64,000 nt of DNA from Pseudobdellovibrionaceae bacterium (GTDB lineage Bacteria > Bdellovibrionota > Bdellovibrionia > Bdellovibrionales > Bdellovibrionaceae), in contig JAHBUW010000004.1 of NCBI GenBank assembly GCA_019637875.1, forward strand, positions 181,611 through 245,610, given 5' to 3'. Position 1 is the stretch's first letter. Each line of letters begins with the position of its first letter. Positions 24,697-33,222 of the stretch are shown piece by piece. Both the position numbers and the translations under genes were made by a program. The notes below the pieces were generated by a model. That model saw only the letters and a program-made list of their open reading frames with translations, did no database searches and had not been told where the DNA came from.

Positions 24697-25122
24697 ATGA
24701 AACTGAAAATGATGGTTCTTGGACTCGCGATGCTGGCTGCATCGTCGGTCATGGCTGCGAAACTCGATCAGCCCGTTATCGTTCGTTACAATCCGCAAAC
24801 TGGCGCCGCGGAAAAACTCGTTCTGAACAAAGAGATCACCTCGAAGGCGGAAGCCGCGAAGCTCGCTCAAGAAGGCCGTTTCGTCGCGATGGCGAACGAA
24901 AACGTCGCTCTCTCGGAGCTGGATCGTGAAGCCGGCGCATCGAGCTGGTACTGGTACTGCCCGTACTGCTACAATGGCTACAACCAATACCAACAGTACT
25001 ATCCGTCGTACTACTACTACGGTCAGTCGTATCAGCCGTACTACAGCTACCAATATCAAAACTGCTATTACTACTACTACAGCAGCTCTTACTCTTACCG
25101 CCGTAACGGTTGGTGGAGATAA
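24697..25122 (+). CDS. Secreted tyrosine-rich protein, unknown function
   Basis: The predicted protein has 141 residues, with GGGGGAGAG ahead of ATG 24697 and a signal peptide ending at VMAAK. Residues 22-80 are ordinary (VIVRYNPQTGAAEKLVL, then LNKEITSKAEAAKLAQEG). From residue 84 the protein is almost all Tyr, Ser, Gln and Asn: WYWYCPYCYNGYNQYQQYY, later YQYQNCYYYYYSSSYSYRR, ending NGWWR. It has three cysteines, including CPYC. Such low-complexity Tyr-rich tails suggest self-assembly, dityrosine crosslinking or adhesion. It is followed after 17 bases by a subtilisin-like protease, a likely processing partner. Confidence 0.82.
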   Translation: MKLKMMVLGLAMLAASSVMAAKLDQPVIVRYNPQTGAAEKLVLNKEITSKAEAAKLAQEGRFVAMANENVALSELDREAGASSWYWYCPYCYNGYNQYQQYYPSYYYYGQSYQPYYSYQYQNCYYYYYSSSYSYRRNGWWR

Positions 25123-25139
25123 GTGCGAAACGAGGTTCT

Positions 25140-26813
25140 ATGACAGGTTCACATTACGTTGTGTCCGCCGGCCGCCGCTTTATCGCGGGTGGGCTCGTCG
25201 CACTGACCATGTTCGCCGCGCAAGCGGAACCTGCTCCGGAACCTCAAATGAAGCTCAACCCGAATTCGCTGGATCTTCTGCGAAACGAGTTGGGCTTCGA
25301 AGCCGCCCGTGCCCGCATCCAGGGTTATCTCTGGGGCACGGAGGCGAAATCCCGGCGACTGCGCGTCGCCGTGCTGGATAAAGGCTTCCGCGATTGGGAA
25401 TCCCGTCGCGGAGTCAGCCTGCCCAAACGCACTCGCTACATTCAAGGTCCCATCAAGGCGATGAACGCGAGTCCGCACGGAACGCTCATGGCCGAAATCA
25501 TGACGTCGCTCGTGGTCGGTGCCGAGTGGAACCGTCCCGATTACGTGAACATTCCCTTCGATCTTTACCTGATCAACGTCGCGGGTTTCTCGAACTTCAA
25601 AGCGGCGGTGCAAACCATCGTCGACGAAAAGATCGACATCGTGCTGTACGCCGAAGTCTGGGAGCTCGGCGGAAACGGTGACGGTCGCGGCTTCATCAAT
25701 GCCGAAGTGACCAAGGCGACCGATGCCGGCGCCCTTTGGATCAACGCGAGCGGGAACTTCAACGGCCGCGCTTACGATTCGGGAATCGAAGTCGGCGAGA
25801 AGAACCTCGTCGAACTTCCCGACGAGAACAACGCGCTCAAGGTCGTTTGCGAGCCGCCCCGGGGCGAAAGCGAATGCCTGGTCAAGATCACCTTGACTTG
25901 GAATGCCTTCCAGGACGACTCGACTAAGGGCACGACGAAAGATCTGGATCTGGGACTTTTCGACGACAAACTCAAGACCGTGCAGGTTTCGCGGTTGAAA
26001 CAGGTCGACGTTCCCGGTGAGGCCGGGGCGGGCGAATCGAAATACCCGCGCGAAACCATCGCGGCGAACTTGAAAAAGGGCGACTACTACATCCGCGTGC
26101 GCTCGCTGCAAACCGACTGGACCGCGGACGACCGTCTGCGGATCCTCGTCGATGGCGATTCGGTGTCGCTGCCGTCGGGCTCGGTAACCGAGTCGCTGCA
26201 GAATCCCGCCGATCACCCCGCGGTCATCACCGTGGGCGGCGCGGACGCGGTTCGCTCGTCGGTGTCCATGCAGCTGATGAAGCCCGAGCTGACCGTGCGC
26301 TCCTCGGCGATGGAGAAGCTCGGTAAAGAGTTCCGCGGAAGTTCCAACGCGGCGGCCATCGTCGCGGCGGGGGCGATCCTTTTGAAATACGAAGAGCGCT
26401 CCATGGACCGCGAAGAGTTCCTGCGCCGGGCTTCGGGAAGTGCTTCGCCGGTGGGCGAGGCCGCCTGGGGCTGGGAGTCGCTGGGACTCATGACGCCTCC
26501 GGGCTGTTTGCAAGCGGTCGAGAAGACCACGGGCATCCGCGAGATCGATCAAGTTCTGAAAACGGGTGGACGTTGGGTGGAGACGCCCTTGGGACCCAAG
26601 ATCCTGGTCGCGCGCGAGCTGTCGAGCCTGCGTCCGGGCCTGGCCGTGAACGCTCCCCAGCAGGCGCTCTGGGTGGGGAACCGCGGCTACCTCTTGAAAA
26701 ATCGCGGCGAGTGGGATCCTTCCATGAGCCAATCCGTCGAAGTGATCCAGCGCCCGCGCGGCACCAGCCTCTGTAACGAAGATTCGAGTTTCCGCGCCTT
26801 CCTCCTTCAGTAG
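25140..26813 (+). CDS. Subtilisin-like (S8) serine protease, exported
   Basis: The predicted protein has 557 residues from ATG 25140 and a signal peptide ending at FAAQAE. The S8 catalytic residues are in order: Asp80 in RVAVLDKGF, His113 in ASPHGTLMAEI, the oxyanion Asn in LWINASGNF and Ser402 in FRGSSNAAAIVAAGA. About 120 residues inserted between Asn and Ser form a strand-rich domain (KVVCEPPRGESECLVKITLT). The Ser motif GSSNAAA is a divergent form of GTSMAAP. It is 17 bases downstream of the Tyr-rich protein gene and probably in the same operon. Confidence 0.88.
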   Translation: MTGSHYVVSAGRRFIAGGLVALTMFAAQAEPAPEPQMKLNPNSLDLLRNELGFEAARARIQGYLWGTEAKSRRLRVAVLDKGFRDWESRRGVSLPKRTRYIQGPIKAMNASPHGTLMAEIMTSLVVGAEWNRPDYVNIPFDLYLINVAGFSNFKAAVQTIVDEKIDIVLYAEVWELGGNGDGRGFINAEVTKATDAGALWINASGNFNGRAYDSGIEVGEKNLVELPDENNALKVVCEPPRGESECLVKITLTWNAFQDDSTKGTTKDLDLGLFDDKLKTVQVSRLKQVDVPGEAGAGESKYPRETIAANLKKGDYYIRVRSLQTDWTADDRLRILVDGDSVSLPSGSVTESLQNPADHPAVITVGGADAVRSSVSMQLMKPELTVRSSAMEKLGKEFRGSSNAAAIVAAGAILLKYEERSMDREEFLRRASGSASPVGEAAWGWESLGLMTPPGCLQAVEKTTGIREIDQVLKTGGRWVETPLGPKILVARELSSLRPGLAVNAPQQALWVGNRGYLLKNRGEWDPSMSQSVEVIQRPRGTSLCNEDSSFRAFLLQ

Positions 26814-26862
26814 CAACAAGCCGTCCCCCTCAACCCGGGACGGATCCCACGCACAGACCCTG

Positions 26863-26890
26863 AGCCCGCCCCTTAAAAGGCGGGCTTTTT
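26863..26890 (+). terminator. Terminator after the subtilase gene
   Basis: AGCCCGCC and GGCGGGCT form an 8-bp stem with an 8-nt loop, followed by TTTTT. It closes the Tyr-rich protein/subtilase operon. Confidence 0.88.
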
Positions 26891-26983
26891 CGTTTCCGGG
26901 AACTGAAAACGGAGCGTGGGAAAAAGAAACGGGGATGAGTCGCCTCATCCCCGTCGGGTGTTCTGGAATTTCGAGAGGCGCGC

Positions 26984-27472
26984 TTACTTGATCAGCGAGT
27001 AGCTGAGTTCGCTGACGCCGCCACCGGTCAGCTCCGCGACGCTTTCGCGCACTTGCGATTGGCGCACGGTGAACAGGTATTTGCCGGGGGCCGTTTCACG
27101 CAGCACCAGACGGGTTTGGTAGAACTGGCGGCGCGAATCGCCGGGGAAGTAGGTCACGCGGTCCTCGCTGTACTCGAGGCTGACGTCGCTGACTTTCAAA
27201 AGAGTGGTCAGCACGAAGTTGGGCTCCGAGATCGAGCGCTCGCTGACGAACCACGAGCGGGTCACTTTGCCCTTGCTGACTTCCTGCACGCGGTAGTCGC
27301 CGCTGGCTTCTTTCACGACGTTCAAAGTCTCGCCGACCTCGCAGTTCGGGATGACTTCTTGGTTGTACCGGCAAGCCAGGCCTTGGATTTGGTAGGTGCC
27401 TTCGACCGAAGCGAAAGCGGGAAGAGCCATCATCAACATCGCCGAGACCGAGACCGCGAATTTTTGCAGCAT
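26984..27472 (-). CDS. Small exported beta-rich protein, unknown function
   Basis: The predicted protein has 162 residues, with AAAGGA 9 bases ahead of ATG 27472. The signal peptide ends at PAFASVE. The mature part has alternating strands (VEGTYQIQGLACRYNQEVIP, LRETAPGKYLFTVR) and one cysteine pair (LACRY, PNCEVG). The pattern suggests a lipocalin-like or small barrel fold, but no family can be named. It is a single-gene unit with the terminator of the subtilase operon on its downstream side. Confidence 0.75.
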   Translation of the reverse strand: MLQKFAVSVSAMLMMALPAFASVEGTYQIQGLACRYNQEVIPNCEVGETLNVVKEASGDYRVQEVSKGKVTRSWFVSERSISEPNFVLTTLLKVSDVSLEYSEDRVTYFPGDSRRQFYQTRLVLRETAPGKYLFTVRQSQVRESVAELTGGGVSELSYSLIK

Positions 27473-27931
27473 GGTTTGGAATCCTTTGTGGGGAAGAGTT
27501 TTGGAGTCAGGCGGCGAATATCAATTGTGAAAGTCTTTGTCACGGCTTGAGCTTGGTGAAGAATCGGCGGCGAAAAAATGAAAGACGCATGACCCTTTCG
27601 CCGCATCGTGTCCTGACGCCTGACCAAAGATTGGTGGGAGCCAGGTCCACCAGGGCGCAAATGGGGCCGAGACGCTTTGGAATGCGACACGACCGGATCC
27701 GGATGAAACGAAGCCTGTCTTAAAATGCAATTGGGTCCGCGGGTGAGACGCGAAAATCCCATGATCCTTTAGACGCTATTTCAGAGATCGACATCTCGTT
27801 CTGGGACGCGGGGCTCTTGAGACGCGGCGGCGTTTTTAAGCGGAGGCGGCAGGGCGATTTCGAGACACTTCGGAATCGAGGAGTGGCATCGGCGTTGCTC
27901 TTCAACCACTCACGTCCAGGGGGGATGAACG
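27473..27931. other. 459-bp region without a convincing gene
   Basis: This gap separates the divergent exported-protein gene (27472) and the cassette starting at 27932. Short open frames on the minus strand lack signal peptides, SD sequences or family features. It probably holds the promoters of both genes; CAGGGGGG immediately before 27932 is the SD of the first cassette gene. No repeat or RNA structure stands out. Confidence 0.6.
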
Positions 27932-29170
27932 ATGCATGGTTTGCTTCGGTTGAATACTATTGTCCTTGCGATGCCGGCGCTTCTCGCGTTCGCATCGACC
28001 CCGGCGCTGGCTCAAGAGTCCAAGAAGCTCCTGGAACGGATTTCAGGCAGTAAGATCCCTGGGGATCATCCGCTCCTGGTGCAAATGGAAGAGAAGCTCG
28101 CGCAGGGAGATCGGTTGGGGGCCGCGCGGATCGCGCTTCAGCACCCGAACTTCTACAACATCACCGTGAAACAGATGGCGCTGAAGCTGTCGACGCGTGA
28201 GCTGACGATCGCGCAGAAGCTGAACGACTTCGCGGCGTCTTATATCGGCGTCGTGAAGGACGGCCTGGATGCGCGTCTCTTGTTGACCGGGAACTTTCAC
28301 TACGCCGCGGCTGCGGGCGTGGTCGCATCGCAAGACGTGACCCGCAGTAACGCGCACTACGAGCAGCTGGACGATGCCGCCGGCCAACGTCGGATCAATC
28401 TGGCCTCGGTCCTCACCCGCGTGAACGGCCAGCTTTTGGCGGCCGAAAGCGGCGGCGGCAACGTGGCCAATCCGGATCCCGCCGGTGTTCTGACGTCGCG
28501 CGCGTTTCTGGGCGCGCACGCCATCGCCGGAACCAATCGTCGTCCGGTCGAGTACACCATGAAGGTCTTCATGTGCGTCGACATGGCCGAGTGGTCGGAC
28601 ACGGGATCGAGCGACGCGCGTGTGGGTCGCGACATCGACCGTATGCCCGGGGGCGATCCCGGACGTTACCTGACGACGTGCAAAGGCTGTCACACGGGAA
28701 TGGACGGATTCCGCGGCGCTTTCGCGCGCTGGGATTGGACTCCGGAAGGCTTCATCATTCACTCGAGCACGCACACCGACAGCCGCTTCGATCGGTTCGT
28801 CGGAGGCATTTCGAAGAAAATGAATCACAACAACACGACCTACCCCACGGGGCACGTCACGAGCAGCTCACAGTGGGTGAATTTCGCGCGGGCTCCGGCG
28901 AACGCAGCGTTGTTCGGTTGGCGGGGCACTTCCGCTGCGGTGGTCGATAAAGGTTTCGACGTGAAAAGTTTCGGTAATCTGGTCGCGAACTCGGAGCGTT
29001 TCTCCCAGTGTATGGTGAAACGCGTGTTCGAGGCGGTCTGCCGGAAGGAAACGCAGATCGCGTCGAACCCCGGATACTTCCAGGCCTACGCGACTCTTTT
29101 TGAGAAGAGCGTTTACAATATGCAGGAACTCTTCGCGCAAGTCGCCATTTCGCCGGAGTGCAATCAATGA
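27932..29170 (+). CDS. Exported CxxCH protein resembling DUF1588/DUF1585 cytochromes
   Basis: The predicted protein has 412 residues, with GGGGGG ahead of ATG 27932 and a signal peptide ending at PALAQE. A single haem c motif, TCKGCHTGMDGFRGAFARWD, is near residue 250 and matches the CxxCHxxMDxxG pattern of DUF1588. The C-terminal NSERFSQCMVKRVFEAVC resembles DUF1585. Such domains occur in planctomycete and myxobacterial periplasmic cytochrome-like proteins of unknown function. The stop overlaps the next start by 4 bases; it is the first gene of a four-gene cassette. Confidence 0.78.
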   Translation: MHGLLRLNTIVLAMPALLAFASTPALAQESKKLLERISGSKIPGDHPLLVQMEEKLAQGDRLGAARIALQHPNFYNITVKQMALKLSTRELTIAQKLNDFAASYIGVVKDGLDARLLLTGNFHYAAAAGVVASQDVTRSNAHYEQLDDAAGQRRINLASVLTRVNGQLLAAESGGGNVANPDPAGVLTSRAFLGAHAIAGTNRRPVEYTMKVFMCVDMAEWSDTGSSDARVGRDIDRMPGGDPGRYLTTCKGCHTGMDGFRGAFARWDWTPEGFIIHSSTHTDSRFDRFVGGISKKMNHNNTTYPTGHVTSSSQWVNFARAPANAALFGWRGTSAAVVDKGFDVKSFGNLVANSERFSQCMVKRVFEAVCRKETQIASNPGYFQAYATLFEKSVYNMQELFAQVAISPECNQ

Positions 29171-29796
29171 GAAAACAAAAATATCTCGTTTTGGCGCTGG
29201 TGTTTTCATTGGGTTTGACGGGCTGCGGTCCCGCCTTCGAACAGCTGGATCTTTCCAGCACGGGTCTGCGCAATGACGTCGATTTGTTTAAGGTTTCCGT
29301 CAACGAAAGCCTGCTTTCCGCCGATCAGGTTCTGGCGAGTATGTCCGAAGTGACGGGCGTTGCCGCGGACGGAGCGATCTTGACCGAGTGGAACAACAAC
29401 GCGCGCACGGCCCTCGCGACCAACTACAAAGTCGTTTCGATTTCGGCGCCGATCATGATGGCGGCCGCGAATCTGGGAAGCCGGTTCTGTGACCGAACTT
29501 TGGATAAGGAAGTGGGCGCGGCCTCGGCCCAACGTCGTCTGTATCCGGGAATCGATTTTTCGAAAAATATGTCGCAGCTGACCGACGCCGAATACGATGT
29601 TGCGCTTCGCAATCTGGCCCAAAAAATCTGGGGTCGCGAGGCCTCGGCGGAAGAGCTCGCGCTTTTCAAAGAATTTCGCGCCGGCTTTCTGGAAGGCCTG
29701 AGCGCCGGTGAAGCCGCGCAACCGCAGCGGACACGCGCGCTGATGCTGGGCGTGTGTACGGCGATGCTGGCCAGCTACGAGTCTTTGAGTCTTTGA
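29167..29796 (+). CDS. Lipoprotein in the CxxCH cassette
   Basis: The predicted protein has 209 residues from ATG 29167, overlapping the previous stop (ATGA). The lipobox is LGLTGC followed by GPAFEQLDLSS. The mature protein is helical, with Cys in SRFCDRTLD and GVCTAMLA. The C-terminal part (LTDAEYDVALRNLAQKIWGR, then FKEFRAGFLEG) resembles the end of DUF1592-type proteins in being helical with a Cys, but a named domain cannot be supported. Its overlap with the CxxCH gene implies a shared complex. Confidence 0.75.
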   Translation: MRKQKYLVLALVFSLGLTGCGPAFEQLDLSSTGLRNDVDLFKVSVNESLLSADQVLASMSEVTGVAADGAILTEWNNNARTALATNYKVVSISAPIMMAAANLGSRFCDRTLDKEVGAASAQRRLYPGIDFSKNMSQLTDAEYDVALRNLAQKIWGREASAEELALFKEFRAGFLEGLSAGEAAQPQRTRALMLGVCTAMLASYESLSL

Positions 29797-29832
29797 GGTG
29801 AGCCTTTAATCGATCAACTGTCTTAGGAATGG

Positions 29833-31254
29833 GTGGTTCTCGTGAAAAAGCCGAAAAAGCAAATTCCGCAATGGGCCGCGACCGGACACGCACGTCCCGT
29901 CACGCGCCGTGATTTTCTGGCGTCGGGAATCATTCCGTTCGCGGCGGCGGTTTCGGCCCCGCAATGGATGAGTCTTCTGCTGGGATCCAAAGCCCACGCC
30001 GAGACCGCGATCGACAAGTGCCCCGCGCCGGAAGGCGGGATGCCCGCCGTTTTCGTCATCAACTTGGCGGGCGGCGCCGCGCTTTCGGGAAATTTCATGC
30101 CCCACCGAATCGACGGCGGGAAGCTGGCTTCGTATTCGAAAATGGGAATGGGAAGCGCGCCCGCCATCGTCACGGGATTCAACGGGGCGAAGTTTTACAA
30201 CGCAAGTCAGTTTCTGTCGGGCGTGAACGCCGCGGCGGCGCAAGGCACGCGTGATAAAGTCAATTTTTTGGGAATCTGCGCGAAATCGCAAGACGACACC
30301 GCCGCGAACCGCATGGCGATCGAAGGTCTCGTCACGAAGGCGGGGCTGGTGGGAACCTACCTCGCGCACTTGGATCGCAACGTGAATGGCTTCCGTCACT
30401 CGCCGGCGGTGCTGAGCCCTCCCGCGCCTTTGAGCGTGGCGCGCCTGGAGGATATTCGCAATAGCTTGGGTTACGCGGGGGCCATGGGCGCCAGCCTGAC
30501 CGGCGCGCAAAAAGCGAAGCTCGCGAACTTGATCAAAAATCTTTCCGAAGCGCAGGCCCGCCGATTGATGGCGACTTCGAGCGGCGCGCAGATCAAAGAC
30601 GTCGTCGAGTGCGCGGGTATTAAAAACGTCGAACTCAATTCGGGGACCGCGGGCGGTATCGATACGCCCACCGATATCAATAGCCTGTGGACGGCCGATC
30701 CGGGCGTGGCGGGGGCGACGATCATCACGCCCCAAAACCTCGCGATCTTCGGCGCGATCGCGCATAACGTTTTAGACGGCAACGCCGGCTGCGGTACGCT
30801 GTCGTTGGGCGGGTATGACTATCACGACGCCACGCGGACGACGGGCGACCGATTGGACCGCGAGGCGGGAATCGTCGTTGGGCGCATCCTGCAGACCGCG
30901 GCGTTGAAAAATCGCAAAGTGTTTATCTACGTTGCGAGCGACGGCTCGGCGGGCTCGGTGGATTCGGGTACGGGCGGTGAAGCCTGGGTTACGGATCGTG
31001 GCGATGCCGGTTGCAATTACGTTTTGGCTTTTGATCCGGCGGCGCTGCATGCGTCGACGGGAACGCAGCTCGGTGGGTTCACCGACGGCCAGACCGCGGA
31101 CGGCGCGCACCTGATCGGCAACAATGCCGAGCTCGCGGCGGTCGCGGCCTTCGCGAACTACATGAGCTTCGCGGGACAGACCTCACGTTTCGAAAGCGTT
31201 GCGCCCGGACGTTTCACGACGGCGCAGTACGACGACGTCACCAAGATTAAGTAA
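29833..31254 (+). CDS. Tat-exported DUF1501-like protein
   Basis: The predicted protein has 473 residues from GTG 29833 (GTG 29842 is an equally good alternative). The N-terminus has a twin-arginine signal, PVTRRDFLASG, then a hydrophobic stretch and KAHAET, so it is folded before export. The body resembles DUF1501, an alkaline-phosphatase-superfamily-like group: AVFVINLAGGAALSGNFMP, then LSLGGYDYHDATRTTGDRLD near residue 325 and NRKVFIYVASDGSAGS. Metal ligands such as the His in YDYHD are plausible. DUF1501 genes usually pair with cytochrome-like or DUF1800 partners, as here. Confidence 0.72.
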   Translation: MVLVKKPKKQIPQWAATGHARPVTRRDFLASGIIPFAAAVSAPQWMSLLLGSKAHAETAIDKCPAPEGGMPAVFVINLAGGAALSGNFMPHRIDGGKLASYSKMGMGSAPAIVTGFNGAKFYNASQFLSGVNAAAAQGTRDKVNFLGICAKSQDDTAANRMAIEGLVTKAGLVGTYLAHLDRNVNGFRHSPAVLSPPAPLSVARLEDIRNSLGYAGAMGASLTGAQKAKLANLIKNLSEAQARRLMATSSGAQIKDVVECAGIKNVELNSGTAGGIDTPTDINSLWTADPGVAGATIITPQNLAIFGAIAHNVLDGNAGCGTLSLGGYDYHDATRTTGDRLDREAGIVVGRILQTAALKNRKVFIYVASDGSAGSVDSGTGGEAWVTDRGDAGCNYVLAFDPAALHASTGTQLGGFTDGQTADGAHLIGNNAELAAVAAFANYMSFAGQTSRFESVAPGRFTTAQYDDVTKIK

Positions 31255-31290
31255 GCGATCAGGTCAGTTCGGATCACTCGGGGGAGTGCG

Positions 31291-32454
31291 GTGTTAAAAG
31301 GGAATTCGCGCGGACTATTCATGGCCTTGGTGATCGCGGTGCTCGCGCTCGCTTACGGCAATTGCGGACGGATCAACGATTCGCTCCTCATGGATTCCAG
31401 CACCCTGGGCAACGCGATGTGCGATTCACGTTTGCGTAAGACCTTCAGCGAAACCTACCATCCGTTTCTTTCCAAACACTGCGCGCAGTGCCACTCGAAC
31501 TCTTTCGCGAGTCCCGACGTGGGTTCGGCGTACCGCGGATTCATGTCGCGTTCGATACAAACCATCGACGGTCAGGCGGTCACGGCGCACGGCTCAAACT
31601 CGAACTCGATCGCCTTCCAACCCGAGATCGACGCCTTTAAGCCTGAGTTCACGACGGCCTTGGCCACCTACCAGCAGTGCCGGGTCTCGGATATCGGGGT
31701 CGATTTCATGCTCGCGAATAAAAATCTGCCGGCACTTCCCGCGCACGACGGCGGCGTCGATTCGGGTTGGCAAACGCTGGAGTGGAAGGTCGACGAGCTC
31801 GCGGTTCCGAGTAAACGGGGCGCGGTCCTGCGGGCCTTCTTCAAGATTCAAATTCGCGCTTACATGGCGGCGGGGGCGGTCGCGGGGCTGCAAGTCCGTC
31901 GGCCGATGATGACGCTGCACTCGGGACAATCCGACGTGAAAGTGAAGTCGCTGAAAATTCATTTGGATAACGAACCCAATGATCTGATCTCGGCGTACAA
32001 CTATCTGGATACCGTGGTGCAGGGGACGACCGAGGTGCCTTTGGAAGTCGGCGGCAGTACGCCGCAGCTCCCGGGAACTTTCGATACCAATACGCTGTTC
32101 ACGGTGAAGATTGAGGGTGTTTCGAGCGTTGATGAGTTCGTTCCGGTTGAGCCCGTGACGCCCGAGCCGGTGGATCCGGGATTGGGTCTGCCGACGCGTG
32201 TGAGTTTTGCGGAATTGACCGCCGCGACCGGCACCGAAAACGTTTTTCAACGCTCATGCGTGGGTTGCCACAATGCGGGCTCGGCGGCGGGCTCCTTGAA
32301 CTTGCAAGACTACGCTTCGGCCCAGGCCTCCGCGCAAAATATCCGTGACCGGATGAACGACGGCACCCGGCCCATGCCACCGGCGGGAATTCTGGATCAA
32401 CGTTCACGGGGAGTCATCGACGTTTGGCGCGCCTCGGGCACGCCGCAAAACTAG
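31291..32454 (+). CDS. Lipoprotein with two CxxCH motifs, planctomycete-cytochrome-like
   Basis: The predicted protein has 387 residues from GTG 31291 with GGGGGAG ahead. The signal ends in YGNC, a loose lipobox. Two haem c motifs are present: HCAQCHSN near residue 65 and CVGCHN near residue 325. The C-terminal 65 residues, including NLQDYASAQASAQNIRDRM and PMPPAGILD and VIDVWRASGTP, match the planctomycete cytochrome C (PSCyt1-like) pattern. The central 200 residues are strand-rich, with KVFMC-like motifs absent. It closes the cassette and is followed at once by a large inverted repeat. Confidence 0.78.
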   Translation: MLKGNSRGLFMALVIAVLALAYGNCGRINDSLLMDSSTLGNAMCDSRLRKTFSETYHPFLSKHCAQCHSNSFASPDVGSAYRGFMSRSIQTIDGQAVTAHGSNSNSIAFQPEIDAFKPEFTTALATYQQCRVSDIGVDFMLANKNLPALPAHDGGVDSGWQTLEWKVDELAVPSKRGAVLRAFFKIQIRAYMAAGAVAGLQVRRPMMTLHSGQSDVKVKSLKIHLDNEPNDLISAYNYLDTVVQGTTEVPLEVGGSTPQLPGTFDTNTLFTVKIEGVSSVDEFVPVEPVTPEPVDPGLGLPTRVSFAELTAATGTENVFQRSCVGCHNAGSAAGSLNLQDYASAQASAQNIRDRMNDGTRPMPPAGILDQRSRGVIDVWRASGTPQN

Positions 32455-32456
32455 AA

Positions 32457-32658
32457 GAAACTGGCCCCTTTGTGTGCGCGTCCAACATTCGGAGCGCTTC
32501 CGCAAGGCCTTTTCTTTCGCTCACTTGGGGCACGGCCCTCCTGGCCTCGCCGCAGGGTCTTACGCCATCCAGGCGCTGCGGAGGCCCCAACTGACCGAAA
32601 GAAAAGGCCTTGCGGAAGCTCCTCAGATTTGGAATGCGCACACAAAGGGGCCAGTTTC
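32457..32658. repeat. 202-bp element with 75-nt imperfect inverted arms
   Basis: The left arm (32457-32531) and the reverse complement of the right arm (32584-32658) agree at 64 of 75 positions by eye, with the outer 23 bases (from GAAACTGGCCCCTTTG) and an inner block (CTTCCGCAAGGCCTTTTCTT) identical. The 52-bp centre can pair further (GGCCTC with GAGGCC). It lies exactly between the stops of two convergent genes. It could be a MITE-like or REP-type element, or a very large bidirectional terminator. The short open frames inside are by-products. Confidence 0.85.
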
Positions 32659-32661
32659 AAA

Positions 32662-33222
32662 CTAGAAGCGGTAGCCGAGTCCCGCGCTCCACATCGTGCC
32701 GCCTTTGCTGAGCAGCGTGCCCAAACTTTGGCAGAAATCGAGTCGGCGGTTCATCCGAATCCTGAGGTTCAACGAGGCCCCGAAGTTCACCGTGCTGCCC
32801 GAGTCGGCGCTGATGCCGTCGGCCGAGCTGGGCCACTGAAAGCTACGGAAAAGCAGAAGCGGCCCGGCCTCCAGATAGACCCTGCGCTCCACGCGCCAGA
32901 ACCAGTTCACCTTCGCGGCCGCGCCGAAGAAGCGCTGGTAGCTCGCGATGTAGATGATATTGCCGTTCGCATCGCCGCCGGTGGCTTGCCCGAGCAGCAG
33001 CGCCGCCGCCGCGTTCCAGCCGCGGCTCTTCAGGCCCGAAGAGTACTCATACTCCAACCCCAGCGCCGAGAAGTTTGAGTTCGAATCTTGAACGAGGTCG
33101 TCTTTTTTCATCTGGAAGGCTTCGCCCCAGTTCCAGTACGAGAAGTTGACGAGGTGATCGTCCGCGTAGGCGGGGTTGCAGAGCAACAGGGTCGTCAAGA
33201 GGAGAAGGTTAAAGCGAAACAC
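32662..33222 (-). CDS. Outer-membrane beta-barrel-like protein
   Basis: The predicted protein has 186 residues from GTG 33222 (AAGGA 7 bases ahead). The signal peptide ends at PAYADD. The mature chain alternates polar and aromatic/hydrophobic residues (FSALGLEYEYSSGL, VNWFWRVERRVYLEAGPLLL, TVNFGASLNLRIRM) and ends in GLGYRF, with the terminal Phe of Omp barrels. Eight strands are likely, as in OmpX/OmpW-sized proteins. It overlaps the upstream CxxCH barrel gene by 14 bases, so they are coupled. Confidence 0.78.
   Translation of the reverse strand: MFRFNLLLLTTLLLCNPAYADDHLVNFSYWNWGEAFQMKKDDLVQDSNSNFSALGLEYEYSSGLKSRGWNAAAALLLGQATGGDANGNIIYIASYQRFFGAAAKVNWFWRVERRVYLEAGPLLLFRSFQWPSSADGISADSGSTVNFGASLNLRIRMNRRLDFCQSLGTLLSKGGTMWSAGLGYRF

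Noticed and set aside
24950..25120. TAC/TAT-rich stretch as a non-coding microsatellite
   Set aside because: It lies in frame within a gene with SD and signal peptide and encodes the Tyr-rich tail.
32470..32665. Short open frames inside the large inverted repeat
   Set aside because: Each arm gives mirrored frames because of the repeat; no SD or signal and no independent support.
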